The notes: generated by a model not told the origin, from the sequence alone. A DNA stretch of 24,791 nucleotides from Lactobacillaceae bacterium (GCA_031282325.1 JAITDY010000015.1:1-24791), one strand, 5' to 3'; positions 7,613-15,630 are shown, counted from the first letter of the stretch. Translations and numbers: made by a program.

Positions 7613-7660
7613 AGTCTTGTTTGCTTCCCTAACCCTGGTACAGTTAGACTAAGTAAATAA
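7613..7660 (+). ncRNA. Ribosomal protein L13-type leader of rplM
   Basis: The 5' UTR can fold: CTAAC (7629-7633) pairs with GTTAG (7643-7647), and TTTGCTT (7620-7626) pairs with AAGTAAA (7651-7657) with one G-U. A competing helix is AGTCT (7613-7617) with AGACT (7646-7650), which uses the same 3' bases. L13 leaders that bind L13 for autogenous control are known before rplM in Firmicutes (Rfam has such a family). The folding is seen; the family assignment is by position and size. Confidence 0.55.
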
Positions 7661-7682
7661 ACTTAAAAAAGGAAATTTTAAA

Positions 7683-8129
7683 ATGCGTAGTACATTTCTA
7701 GCAAAACCTAATGAAATCGATCGCAAATGGTATATCGTTGATGCAACTGATATTCCATTAGGTCGTTTGAGCTCAGTTGTTGCCTCAGTATTAAGAGGTA
7801 AAAACAAGCCCACATTCACCCCATCAGTAGATACTGGTGACTTTGTGATTATCACAAATGCTGATAAGGTAAAACTTACCGGAAAAAAAGCAACTGAAAA
7901 AACTTATTATCATCATTCTGGATTCCCAGGTGGTCTTAAAGAACGTAAAGCCGGAGAACTTCGTGAAAAGTCTCCTAGAAAGTTATTGGAATTATCCGTT
8001 AAAGGTATGCTTCCAAAAACTACTCTTGGCCGTAAGCAAGGTTTGAAGTTGTTTGTCTATGCAGCTGGTGAAGAAATTGCTCAAGTTGCACAAAAGCCTG
8101 AAGTGCTTGATATTAAAGGATTATTATAG
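7683..8129 (+). CDS. rplM: 50S ribosomal protein L13
   Basis: A 148-residue protein of standard L13 length. The N-terminal RKWYIVDATDIPLGRL, the GKNKPTFTPSVDTGDFVIITNADKV region and the C-terminal MLPKTTLGRKQGLKLFVY are diagnostic. It is a large-subunit assembly protein. A Shine-Dalgarno AAGGAA lies before the ATG. Codon use (more CGT, CTT, GGT) differs from the AT-rich neighbours, as expected for high expression. It is cotranscribed with rpsI 17 bases downstream. Confidence 0.98.
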   Translation: MRSTFLAKPNEIDRKWYIVDATDIPLGRLSSVVASVLRGKNKPTFTPSVDTGDFVIITNADKVKLTGKKATEKTYYHHSGFPGGLKERKAGELREKSPRKLLELSVKGMLPKTTLGRKQGLKLFVYAAGEEIAQVAQKPEVLDIKGLL

Positions 8130-8146
8130 GAAAGGATCGATAAAAA

Positions 8147-8539
8147 ATGGCAAATACTCAATATGCTGGAACTGGCCGTCGTAAAAACTCTGTAGCTCGT
8201 GTACGCCTTGTTCCTGGAACTGGTAAAGTAACTATTAACGATCGTGAATTCGAAGATTATATTCCTCAAGCAAACCTTCGTGAAGTAGTGCTACAACCAT
8301 TACAATTAACTCAAACTACCGAAGCCTATGATGTTTTTGTAAACGTCTTTGGTGGTGGTTTCTCAGGACAAGCCGGAGCAACACGTCACGGTATCTCACG
8401 TGCCTTGTTAGAAGTTGATCCTGATTTCCGTCCCACTTTAAAGTCAGCTGGACTATTAACTCGTGATGACCGTATGGTTGAACGTAAGAAGCCGGGTCTT
8501 AAAAAAGCTCGTCGTGCTTCACAATTCTCAAAGCGTTAA
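8147..8539 (+). CDS. rpsI: 30S ribosomal protein S9
   Basis: A 130-residue protein of standard S9 length. It has YAGTGRRKNSVARVRLVPG at the start, GGGFSGQAGATRHGISRALLE in the middle, and the Arg/Lys-rich C-terminal tail ending in SQFSKR that reaches the P-site tRNA. AGGAAAGGA precedes the ATG. It is the last gene of the rplM-rpsI operon, and a terminator follows. Confidence 0.98.
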   Translation: MANTQYAGTGRRKNSVARVRLVPGTGKVTINDREFEDYIPQANLREVVLQPLQLTQTTEAYDVFVNVFGGGFSGQAGATRHGISRALLEVDPDFRPTLKSAGLLTRDDRMVERKKPGLKKARRASQFSKR

Positions 8540-8559
8540 TATTTATTATTTAAAAATCA

Positions 8560-8586
8560 AAAACCTGCATTTTTGCAGTTTTTTTT
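8560..8586 (+). terminator. Rho-independent terminator after rpsI
   Basis: The stem CTGCA (8565-8569) with TGCAG (8574-8578), flanked by A residues pairing with T residues, has a TTTT loop and a run of eight T (8579-8586). Confidence 0.85.
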
Positions 8587-8653
8587 GTACATAATTTTAC
8601 GAAAATTACAATTTTTTAATATGTTTTATTAGTAATTTACATTATAAAATATA

Positions 8654-8682
8654 TTGACATTTTACTCGTGAAATTCTAAAAT
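8654..8682 (+). promoter_or_regulatory. Promoter of the circular bacteriocin locus
   Basis: TTGACA (8654-8659) and TAAAAT (8677-8682) are separated by 17 bases. Transcription should start near 8689, inside the palindrome annotated next. Confidence 0.85.
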
Positions 8683-8686
8683 AAAG

Positions 8687-8704
8687 TTGTAAATCAATTT
8701 ACAA
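8687..8704 (+). promoter_or_regulatory. Palindromic operator at the bacteriocin transcription start
   Basis: TTGTAAATCAATTTACAA is a perfect inverted repeat of two 8-base arms around CA. It begins five bases after the -10 box and covers the predicted start site, the usual place for a repressor site. A matching half-site ATTTACA (8635-8641) lies upstream of the -35. No regulator gene is in the window, so the protein bound is unknown. It could instead act as a 5' RNA hairpin, but the two-base centre makes that less likely. Confidence 0.6.
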
Positions 8705-8726
8705 AATAAAAAACGGAGAAATTAAA

Positions 8727-8969
8727 ATGGTAAAAGTATTTAATGGATTATTTTTATTAACTGGTACATTTGGAATTTCTGCAGCAACAGCGGCGGCTAT
8801 TTATTCTGTTTTAGCTAAGTACGGTACTCAATTAACCGTTGGGCGTCTTGTTGCTTTAATTGGTGCAACAGGTGGCACTGCATTAGCCGTAGCTGCAATC
8901 GTTGGATTGGGTGGCGTTTATTTATTGAGTAAATTGAAAGCAGGGAAAAAATCATTTACCGCTTGGTAG
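8727..8969 (+). CDS. Circular bacteriocin precursor (AS-48/leucocyclicin class)
   Basis: An 80-residue hydrophobic, cationic peptide. The N-terminal pattern LTGTFGISAATAAAI compares with the start of mature leucocyclicin Q (L-x3-hydrophobic-GIS), and the C-terminus KSFTAW resembles the ends of AS-48 and leucocyclicin (IAW). I infer a 10-residue leader and a 70-residue mature peptide, Leu11 to Trp80, joined head to tail; AS-48 is also 70 residues. Four to five amphipathic helices rich in Ala, Val, Leu and Gly fit the saposin-like fold that permeabilises membranes of competing Gram-positive cells. GGAG lies eight bases before the ATG. It is the first gene of a locus with DUF95, membrane and ATPase genes, which supports the call. 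The sequence is not one I recognise. Confidence 0.85.
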   Translation: MVKVFNGLFLLTGTFGISAATAAAIYSVLAKYGTQLTVGRLVALIGATGGTALAVAAIVGLGGVYLLSKLKAGKKSFTAW

Positions 8970-9015
8970 AAGATTGGGAAGATATAGGCGAAGAAACTCG
9001 TCTTATTTTTTAATT

Positions 9016-10464
9016 ATGAAAAAAATAATTTGTTTAGAATTGTTAGCTTTTTTCAGAGAGAAATTTCAAGATAAACTACTTTTAAAAATTATTGCTTTGG
9101 TCAGTGTTGCTTATTTTTTATTGGGTTATGCAATGTCGATTTTATTTAAAACATGGATAAGCAATAATCTTGTTTCAATTTATAATTTTATTTTGGTTAT
9201 TGGAATATTTTCTGGTTTAACACTTACCAATAAGGAATTGCGTTATTTTTTTCAAAACATTCCCAAAAATTATAAAATCTTCCCAATCCCTTTTTTAAAG
9301 TTAATTTTCCTAAAAACAATTAAATACGAGGTATTTAATTTAATAGTTTATATTTTAATGATTAATATTATTGCTTTTCCAATAATATTAAATACACTTA
9401 ATCTAAAAATTTTTCTGGTAATCTTTGAGTCAATTTTCTTATTTGCAACTATAAATAAAATAAAAGAAGCAATCAGCGTTCTGTTTTATCGGTATAAAAT
9501 TAAGGGTTTGCTTACTATTTTTATCGAATTTATTACAACCCTTTATTTATTTAAATTTTTAAATAACAATATATCGATACCATTGATTAATAATGTTAAT
9601 TTCAATCAATTCAAAATCACCCCGACTATCCAAGCGCTGACTGTCTTATTATCAATAATGTTGTATTTAATCACATATTATTTTTCATTAAAATACGCAA
9701 TTAATAATGACTATCATAAAAATAAAATCACTCCAAAAAATAATTTTCAAATTAAAATTAAATCGAGTATTATTTATACAAAAATTATTAGAGGTATCTT
9801 GGCGAACAATGAAAATAACATTCTTAGTGCTTTGATAAGTTTTCCAATTACTCTAATAATAATTAATATTTTAAATACAACAAAAATAATCAGTATTGGG
9901 AAAATAAGTTTTTCTACGATTTTGGCTATCAGCTTAATGGCGCAAACAACACTAATTGCCAATTTTATTTTTACAAATCTTTTAACAGATTCTCGATTAA
10001 TTAAAACAATCGTGCAGTCAACATTTAGTTTACGAAAATATTTGATACAAAAAATGAAAATTATATTTTTAATAGTTTTATTAAATTTATTTCTAACATC
10101 GATTTCTTTATTAATAAGCGGTTGGATTAATTTTAATGAGATTATCTTGTTATTTTTAGTTCTTGTATTTAATGCATTTCCACTAATCTTAATTTCCCAA
10201 ATTTTTTCTAATTTTACAATTAAATATTTAAGACGGGAAAGTTTTGAAAATTCATTATCAGTTCCAATTTCATTAATGATCATGTTTATATTTACAATGC
10301 TACAAATAATGATTATTCTGATGACAAATATTCTGCATCTCTCACTTCAAACAACTTTAAGTATTTTAGCTGCATATATTATGTTAGGAATTTTCATATA
10401 TTCAATTTTATTCATATTAATGAGGAAACGTTACTATGGCGAGTTTAGAGAATTTATTAAATAA
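9016..10464 (+). CDS. Large membrane protein of the circular bacteriocin locus
   Basis: A 482-residue protein from ATG 9016; a TTG at 8974 would add 14 residues but has no better ribosome site. It is almost wholly hydrophobic, with about ten or more membrane segments and short Lys/Asn-rich loops. In known loci (AS-48, carnocyclin, uberolysin, leucocyclicin) the gene next to the precursor codes for a membrane protein of this size needed for maturation or circularisation and export. The position supports that role; no catalytic motif is visible. Neither start has a good Shine-Dalgarno, so translation may be weak or coupled to the precursor gene 46 bases upstream. Very AT-rich. Confidence 0.7.
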   Translation: MKKIICLELLAFFREKFQDKLLLKIIALVSVAYFLLGYAMSILFKTWISNNLVSIYNFILVIGIFSGLTLTNKELRYFFQNIPKNYKIFPIPFLKLIFLKTIKYEVFNLIVYILMINIIAFPIILNTLNLKIFLVIFESIFLFATINKIKEAISVLFYRYKIKGLLTIFIEFITTLYLFKFLNNNISIPLINNVNFNQFKITPTIQALTVLLSIMLYLITYYFSLKYAINNDYHKNKITPKNNFQIKIKSSIIYTKIIRGILANNENNILSALISFPITLIIINILNTTKIISIGKISFSTILAISLMAQTTLIANFIFTNLLTDSRLIKTIVQSTFSLRKYLIQKMKIIFLIVLLNLFLTSISLLISGWINFNEIILLFLVLVFNAFPLILISQIFSNFTIKYLRRESFENSLSVPISLMIMFIFTMLQIMIILMTNILHLSLQTTLSILAAYIMLGIFIYSILFILMRKRYYGEFREFIK

Positions 10465-10954
10465 AATTAGTCAAAAAACATACGCAGTATCAATCATGCT
10501 AACCATTGGTGTTACTTCAATGGCAACACTGATCGGATTAAACATCTTTGGCTTACCCGTAACCATTAATAATCAAAAGATATCAATGCAAAACATTTTT
10601 TTGCATAACATAGTAATTTCATTAATTTTAATTTTATCGGTTTTTACTTTTGGTATCATCTCTAATTTATTATTAATTTATAATTTTTTTGTTTTTGGTG
10701 TGAAGACAAGAGCTTTATTGGAACAGTATGGACTAGATGCTCTAACGCATAAGGTTTTAATTCATGGAGTATTTGAAATACCTGTAATGATTTTAACTGG
10801 TGCAGTTGGTTCATATTTGTTGGTTCAAAAAATAACTAAAGAATCGATTAAAATCAATTTCAAATTATTTAAATTGATGATTAAGATTTTTATAATCGCA
10901 ATAATTTTAAGTGCCATTGCGGCTTATATTGAAGTAAATTTTTCTATGAAGTGA
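10436..10954 (+). CDS. SpoIIM/DUF95-family membrane protein of the bacteriocin locus
   Basis: A 172-residue membrane protein with about five hydrophobic segments. The stretch HGVFEIPVMILTGAVG (about 110-125) and the near-C-terminal LSAIAAYIEVNF match the stage II sporulation protein M family (DUF95, PF01944), where a conserved H-G-x2-E motif and A-x2-IE recur. A DUF95 protein is a constant part of circular bacteriocin loci and works with the ATPase in production or secretion and immunity. It overlaps the preceding gene by 29 bases and has GAGGAA before the ATG. Confidence 0.85.
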   Translation: MASLENLLNKISQKTYAVSIMLTIGVTSMATLIGLNIFGLPVTINNQKISMQNIFLHNIVISLILILSVFTFGIISNLLLIYNFFVFGVKTRALLEQYGLDALTHKVLIHGVFEIPVMILTGAVGSYLLVQKITKESIKINFKLFKLMIKIFIIAIILSAIAAYIEVNFSMK

Positions 10955-10963
10955 AGGTGAAAA

Positions 10964-11515
10964 ATGTTAATTAAAAATAAAAAAATTTATTGGATTATTT
11001 TAACAGCCATTGTTTTAGCTTATTCAATTATTTTTGTAAATTTTCCAAACACTTTTGGCCAGTTAATTAAAGAAATGTCTGGTGACAATAACCAAACAGC
11101 TGCATTTTTTCATAGTTTAGATCAAACTTATAATAATGTTGTTATTCAATTTGGTTTTCGAACATTAGGAATTATCGTTTCAATGTGGCTTACTGACATA
11201 CTATTTATTTTTTTTAGTAAATTAGAAGCTAAAATACATGCTGTAAATTTTCAAAAACAAGATATTCATAATTTAATTTACAATTTAGAATTGTTTAATT
11301 TAATTGTATTATTAATTCTTGCAGTAGCAACATTAACCATTGGTAAATCAGTACAATTAGTAAACAATTATTTATACCTAGGGGTTTTATTTTTAGGTTG
11401 GATTGGAAAACTGGTTTTTGTATATATTGGGTTTATGAAAAAAACTAAATTGTTTATTACATCAGGTATTGGAATTATATTATCGTTAGTAATTATTGGA
11501 TTGGGGCTTTTATGA
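10964..11515 (+). CDS. Small membrane protein, likely transporter or immunity component
   Basis: A 183-residue membrane protein with about five hydrophobic segments (near 8-27, 59-82, 107-125, 132-152 and 162-182). I do not recognise a family. It lies between the DUF95 gene and the ATPase gene; its stop overlaps the ATPase start (ATGA), so the two are probably coupled and act together as permease and ATPase. No small two-helix cationic immunity gene is seen elsewhere in the locus, so this protein is one candidate for self-protection. GAAGGTG precedes the ATG. Confidence 0.6.
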   Translation: MLIKNKKIYWIILTAIVLAYSIIFVNFPNTFGQLIKEMSGDNNQTAAFFHSLDQTYNNVVIQFGFRTLGIIVSMWLTDILFIFFSKLEAKIHAVNFQKQDIHNLIYNLELFNLIVLLILAVATLTIGKSVQLVNNYLYLGVLFLGWIGKLVFVYIGFMKKTKLFITSGIGIILSLVIIGLGLL

Positions 11516-12210
11516 AAAAAATTGAAATTAATAATTTAACCAAATCATATGGTGAAAAAACCGTATTAGAGAATGTAACCATAGATATTCCACTAAACAG
11601 CATATCTTTTTTTGTTGGCAAAAATGGAGCAGGGAAAACCACTTTAATGGATATTTTAGTTGGATTAACTAATATTGAAAAGGGTCAAATTTTTATTGGC
11701 GAACAGCTAGCAAAGATTCCGTATTCTCAGCAATTGAGAGAAAAGATTTTTTTGTTACCCGTAGAAAATATTAGTATTGATTATTTAACAGCAATGGAAA
11801 ATATCGAATACTTTCAAACAATATTTAATTTAAATCTTACTGATTTGGAAATTGAAAAAATCTTGACTGATTACCAATTAATTAATGAAACAAATTTAGT
11901 TGAAAGTTTTTCAACTGGAATGAAGAAACGATTAGATCTGGCTATTTTAGAAGTGATTGCGCCAGAAATTATTTTATTAGATGAGCCTAGTTTGGGGTTA
12001 GATGTCTATCATGTCGATTTTTTGCGAAAAAAATTATTAGAATATAAGGCGACTGGAAAGACCGTTATTGTAACTAGTCATGATATGTCATTAGCTAATA
12101 AAATAGCTGATCAAGTTTATTTATTCAATAATAAAAAAATTGAAAAATATGATGCTAAAAAAATTGATAGTGAGAAAATGGTACTGGAAACTTATAGAGA
12201 ATATCAATAA
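11512..12210 (+). CDS. ABC transporter ATPase of the bacteriocin locus
   Basis: A 232-residue ABC ATPase. Walker A GKNGAGKT is at about 36-43, the signature SFSTGMKKR near 137-145 (STG in place of SGG), Walker B IILLDEPSLGLD near 157-168, and the switch His in TSHD. This type of ATPase, without a fused membrane domain, is the usual energy source of circular bacteriocin export and immunity. It is the last gene of the locus. No GC-rich terminator follows; only an A/T inverted repeat (TTTATCA 12217-12223 with TGATAAA 12235-12241) lies before the next leader cassette. Confidence 0.9.
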   Translation: MKKIEINNLTKSYGEKTVLENVTIDIPLNSISFFVGKNGAGKTTLMDILVGLTNIEKGQIFIGEQLAKIPYSQQLREKIFLLPVENISIDYLTAMENIEYFQTIFNLNLTDLEIEKILTDYQLINETNLVESFSTGMKKRLDLAILEVIAPEIILLDEPSLGLDVYHVDFLRKKLLEYKATGKTVIVTSHDMSLANKIADQVYLFNNKKIEKYDAKKIDSEKMVLETYREYQ

Positions 12211-12235
12211 TAAAAATTTATCATTTTTTTATGTT

Positions 12236-12244
12236 TGATAAAAT
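12236..12244 (+). promoter_or_regulatory. Extended -10 promoter of the mcrBC leader cassette (copy 1)
   Basis: TGATAAAAT is an extended -10 (TGn plus TAAAAT, 12239-12244). The leader ATG (12252) starts eight bases after its last base, so the transcript would be leaderless. The segment 12233-12256 is identical over 24 bases to 15427-15450 before mod. Confidence 0.6.
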
Positions 12245-12251
12245 AATATTT

Positions 12252-12305
12252 ATGAAGGAAAACTTAAGCTACACACACACACACACACACACATCTTCTA
12301 AGTAA
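12252..12305 (+). CDS. Thr-His repeat leader peptide before mcrB, present reading frame
   Basis: As sequenced, the ATG at 12252 gives the 17-residue peptide MKENLSYTHTHTHTSSK and stops at 12303-12305. The ATG has no Shine-Dalgarno but sits at the predicted transcription start of an extended -10. The tract (AC)11A puts the downstream conserved peptide frame out of register; gaining one AC unit, or losing two, would open it to 12435. The same design lies before mod. No function is known for the short form. This may be the OFF or uncoupled form of a phase-variable gene (inference). Confidence 0.65.
   Translation: MKENLSYTHTHTHTSSK
12271..12293 (+). repeat. (AC)11A dinucleotide microsatellite in the mcrBC leader
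   Basis: Eleven AC units plus A lie within a short ORF. A tract of this length is prone to slipped-strand change by two bases, which would move the leader ORF among three frames. Counts divisible by three open the long frame; the present count does not. Confidence 0.9.
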
Positions 12306-12435
12306 AGAGGATTATTTTTCTAATTATAAAAAATTAAAGTCTGCAAATAAAATTTTGGATTTAGATTTATTTGTGGATTTTTTTATTACTCAAATAAGTG
12401 TTAGTAAGGAGGGGGATGCTTATGATAGAAAATAA
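12295..12435 (+). other. Conserved leader peptide frame overlapping the mcrB start (copy 1)
   Basis: From 12295 one frame is open for 46 codons and ends at TAA 12433-12435, 14 bases inside mcrB. It contains LLSKEDYFS, KKLKSANKI and LFVDFFITQIS. The copy before mod (from 15505) encodes nearly the same peptide, and matched codons differ mainly at synonymous third or first positions (TTA/CTA, GCA/GCG, GTG/GTA, GAT/GAC, ACT/ACC, AGT/AGC, TCT/TCC), while length differences are whole codons. That pattern shows this frame is translated and selected. With 12 AC units it would join the ATG at 12252 as a 60-residue protein. The mcrB Shine-Dalgarno AAGGAGG (12406-12412) lies within it. I do not recognise the peptide family. 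Confidence 0.75.
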
Positions 12436-14102
12436 TCAAGTGCAAATTACAGAGAAAGATGTAGAAGAATTTAAAGCATATGTCGAAAAATTTATTAAAG
12501 ATGCTCAGGCTGTGCGTGAATCTAAAAATCAAAAAACTCAAGAAGAACCTATAACATTATCATCTGGTACAAAGCTTAAAAGGCATATTTATCTAAATGG
12601 AAGCATACTGAATTACCCATATATAAATCTTGATTATAAAGATAGTAATAAAGGATGGATTAATTTATATTTTAATGTAAAACAAGAATCTGATTTACCC
12701 ACTTTGTTTGTATCGTCATCTAAAATTAAGAACCCAGAGGAATTCAATAATCCCCTTCCTGAAGGATTTAATATTGTTGGTAAATATAAAATTTACGGCT
12801 ATGAAGACCCAAATCCTGTAGGTAGTTTAATTAATTATCAAGGGTTATTAGAAGCGATGATTAAATTGAGCGAAAAAGAAGCTAGCATCAATAGTAATAC
12901 AGATACGAAAGAGAAGCAGGAAAATATGAATTACAAGAATGAATACACACAACGTTTGTTTGATGAAAAAAATATAATTTTTCATGGCGCCCCGGGTACG
13001 GGTAAAACATTTCTTGCCTACCAAATAGCATCTGATTTAATATCTGGTGGACAGACAGATAAATATGAGGAACTTGATGAAGATCAAAAGAAGCAAATTG
13101 ATTTTGTTCAATTTCATCCCAGCTATGATTATACTGATTTTGTGGAGGGTCTCAGACCCAGTAATTCAGAAAATGGAATAGGCTTTGAATTAAAAGCCGG
13201 AACTTTTAAATCTTTTGTGGAACGTTCCAAGGACAAAATTTTTATTATAAATGAAAATGGTCAAACGATTGAAGATATTTGGAATGAATTTATTGAATCA
13301 ATAGAATTAAAAGGACAAGCAGTTCAAATTGAGAAGTTTAGCTTTAAAACAAATAGCAAAGGGAACATTACATATACAGTTTCCGACAGAAGTAAAGGAA
13401 GCTTAACTTTGGACAATGTTAAATACTATATTGAAAATAATAAGTGGGGAGAACATAATTACCATTATACTTATAAAACCCCGATATTTGAAAAATACAT
13501 TAAACCAAAAATCAAGAATGTGACTTTTAAACCAAATAATAAACCCATATGTTTTCATCATTGACGAAATTAATCGAGGTGAAATCAGTAAAATTTTTGG
13601 AGAATTATTTTTCTCAATCGACCCCGGCTATCGAGGAGAAAAAGGTAGCGTAAAGACGCAATATTCAAATTTTCATGAAAATCCAGACGAAAAGTTTTTT
13701 ATTCCTGAAAATGTTTATGTTATTGGAACGATGAACGATATAGATCGATCGGTTGACACCTTTGATTTTGCTATGAGACGTAGGTTTACTTTTTTGGAAA
13801 TAACTGCCGAAGAATCAGCTAAGAACATGAATAAGAATGATGACGTCCAAAAGCAGTTTGATCGATTAAACAACGCAATTGTTGCTACCGATAAAGGTGG
13901 ATTGACAAAAGATTATAAGATTGGTGCTAGTTATTTTAAAGACCTACAAAGTCCAGAAACAGATGAAGACAACGCCCCACTTTGGACAAATAAAATATAT
14001 CCTCTTCTGAAAGATTATTTGCGTGGCGAACATGATGCAGATGATAGATTAAAAGAAATTAAAAAACAATATTTTGATACAAGCAACAGCGAGGAAGAAT
14101 AA
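12422..14102 (+). pseudogene. mcrB: McrB-type GTP-dependent restriction subunit, frameshifted
   Basis: Two in-register pieces make a 559-codon mcrB-like gene. Residues 1-160 form the N-terminal region expected to read modified DNA. Walker A GAPGTGKT is at 189-196 within an AAA+ domain. The first frame ends at TGA 13562-13564. The Walker B segment FIIDEINRGEISKIFGE and the McrB hallmark MNDIDRSVDTFDFAMRRRF continue in the +1 frame to 14102. Removing one C from CCC (13544-13546) restores one reading frame, so a single-base insertion breaks the gene between Walker A and Walker B. ATG 12422 is chosen because AAGGAGG (12406-12412) is nine bases upstream; ATG 12416 and GTG 12398 are too close to or before it. 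Recent inactivation, sequencing error or another switch are all possible. Confidence 0.88.
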
Positions 14103-14105
14103 ATA

Positions 14106-15398
14106 ATGTCTTCATACCCTTTAAAGGATAACTCGAAAATTGATAATGATGAATTGGCGAATTCTAAACTGATTAAATCATTAGTAAATAAAGATCTTTC
14201 TGAACTAGATAAAGAGAATTTTTTAATTTTTCCTCAGCAGTTAAATAATTCAAAAGATCTTGATAGAAATAATTATATTTTTAAACAGTCTAATGGTGAA
14301 GTATGGACTAGAAATGTTGTTGGCATAATTAGTGATGGTGAAGATGAAATCAGAATCCGTTCAAGATTTAGTAACGATCAAGATACAGATTTTTTTCTTC
14401 GATATATGATGGAAACCGTATTTAATTATAATGTTGTCAACACAAATATCAATTCTTCAAAAGAATTTTCATATTATGACCTGTTAGTTTTTTTATTCCC
14501 GTATTATTTGAATCAGGCAATGCGTAAGGGTGTGTATAAGGAATATGTAAACCGAAAATATAATGATGCGAACGTGAGAGGTCCTATTGATATTGCCAGA
14601 CATTTAAAAATCAATACTCCTTTTATCGGTAAGGTGGCCTATAATACTCGAGAATTTAGTTTAGACAATTCAATTACACAATTAATTCGTCATACGATTG
14701 AGAAAATTCAAAGCGAAAAATTCGATCTATCCAGTGATGAAAATATTAAGGATAACGTTAGAATTATTAAATCAGTCACAACTTCGTATTCTAAAATGAA
14801 ACGGACTGATATTCTAAGGAAAAATATTTTAACCCCTGTGAAACATGGATATTTTAAGGAATATACTGCCTTACAAAAAATTGCTATACAAATATTGATG
14901 GAGGAAAAAATTGGTTTTGGGGATGATGATAATCAGATAAATGGAATTCTTATAGATGTTGCTTGGCTTTGGGAAGAATACATTGCTAAAATAACTGGTT
15001 GGGATCATTATGGAAGAAAGCAAGAATTAAAAACTTTACGAATGTATAAATATCGTAATTCAGATAGTTGGCAACAACGTTATCCTGATTTTGTTACAAA
15101 CGATAATTTGATAGTTGATACGAAATATAAAAAAAGCTTGGATAAGCGAAATGATTACAACCAAATGATAACTTATATTCATTTATTAAAATCTAAAGAA
15201 GGTATATTTCTTCAACCAACCGATAATTCGGAAGAAAAGGGATATTCAGAACTTGGTGAACTAGCTGGTCAGGGTGGAAAACTGTCAACATATAGGTTTT
15301 TTATTCCACAGGATTGCGTCAATTATGAAGATTTCAAAAAACAAATTAAGCAGGCAGAATTACAGTTATTAAATTTTGATGTTAATGATATCGAGTAA
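14106..15398 (+). CDS. mcrC: McrC-type endonuclease subunit
   Basis: A 430-residue protein of the McrC family, the nuclease partner recruited by McrB rings. The mid-region LLVFLFPYYLNQAMRKGVYKEY and VRGPIDIARHL are typical. The C-terminal nuclease core reads YPDFV with P327-D328 and, nine residues on, D338-T-K340, a PD-(D/E)xK site. GAGGAA precedes the ATG, which is three bases after the mcrB stop, so the two genes form an operon. The gene is intact although its partner is frameshifted; without full-length McrB no GTP-driven cleavage is expected, unless frameshifting or slippage restores it. Confidence 0.9.
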   Translation: MSSYPLKDNSKIDNDELANSKLIKSLVNKDLSELDKENFLIFPQQLNNSKDLDRNNYIFKQSNGEVWTRNVVGIISDGEDEIRIRSRFSNDQDTDFFLRYMMETVFNYNVVNTNINSSKEFSYYDLLVFLFPYYLNQAMRKGVYKEYVNRKYNDANVRGPIDIARHLKINTPFIGKVAYNTREFSLDNSITQLIRHTIEKIQSEKFDLSSDENIKDNVRIIKSVTTSYSKMKRTDILRKNILTPVKHGYFKEYTALQKIAIQILMEEKIGFGDDDNQINGILIDVAWLWEEYIAKITGWDHYGRKQELKTLRMYKYRNSDSWQQRYPDFVTNDNLIVDTKYKKSLDKRNDYNQMITYIHLLKSKEGIFLQPTDNSEEKGYSELGELAGQGGKLSTYRFFIPQDCVNYEDFKKQIKQAELQLLNFDVNDIE

Positions 15399-15429
15399 GA
15401 ATATTATTAATAATTGTTTTTATTAGGTT

Positions 15430-15438
15430 TGATAAAAT
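15430..15438 (+). promoter_or_regulatory. Extended -10 promoter of the mod leader cassette (copy 2)
   Basis: TGATAAAAT (TGn plus TAAAAT at 15433-15438) lies seven bases before the leader ATG (15446), the same geometry as copy 1. No Shine-Dalgarno or clear -35 is visible, so a leaderless transcript is likely. Confidence 0.6.
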
Positions 15439-15445
15439 AATATTT

Positions 15446-15622
<177 letters not shown>

Positions 15623-15630
<8 letters not shown>

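Noticed and set aside
9774..10283. Long reverse-strand ORF inside the bacteriocin membrane gene
   Set aside because: It is antisense to a clear membrane protein in very AT-rich DNA, lacks a ribosome site and resembles no protein; its hydrophobic look reflects composition.
12398..12421. GTG 12398 or ATG 12416 as the mcrB start
   Set aside because: GTG 12398 lies upstream of the Shine-Dalgarno AAGGAGG (12406-12412), and ATG 12416 is only three bases after it. ATG 12422 has a nine-base spacing.
13731..14102. A separate 123-residue gene beginning MNDIDRS
   Set aside because: It begins within the conserved McrB motif and continues the AAA+ domain in a shifted frame, so it is the 3' part of a broken mcrB.
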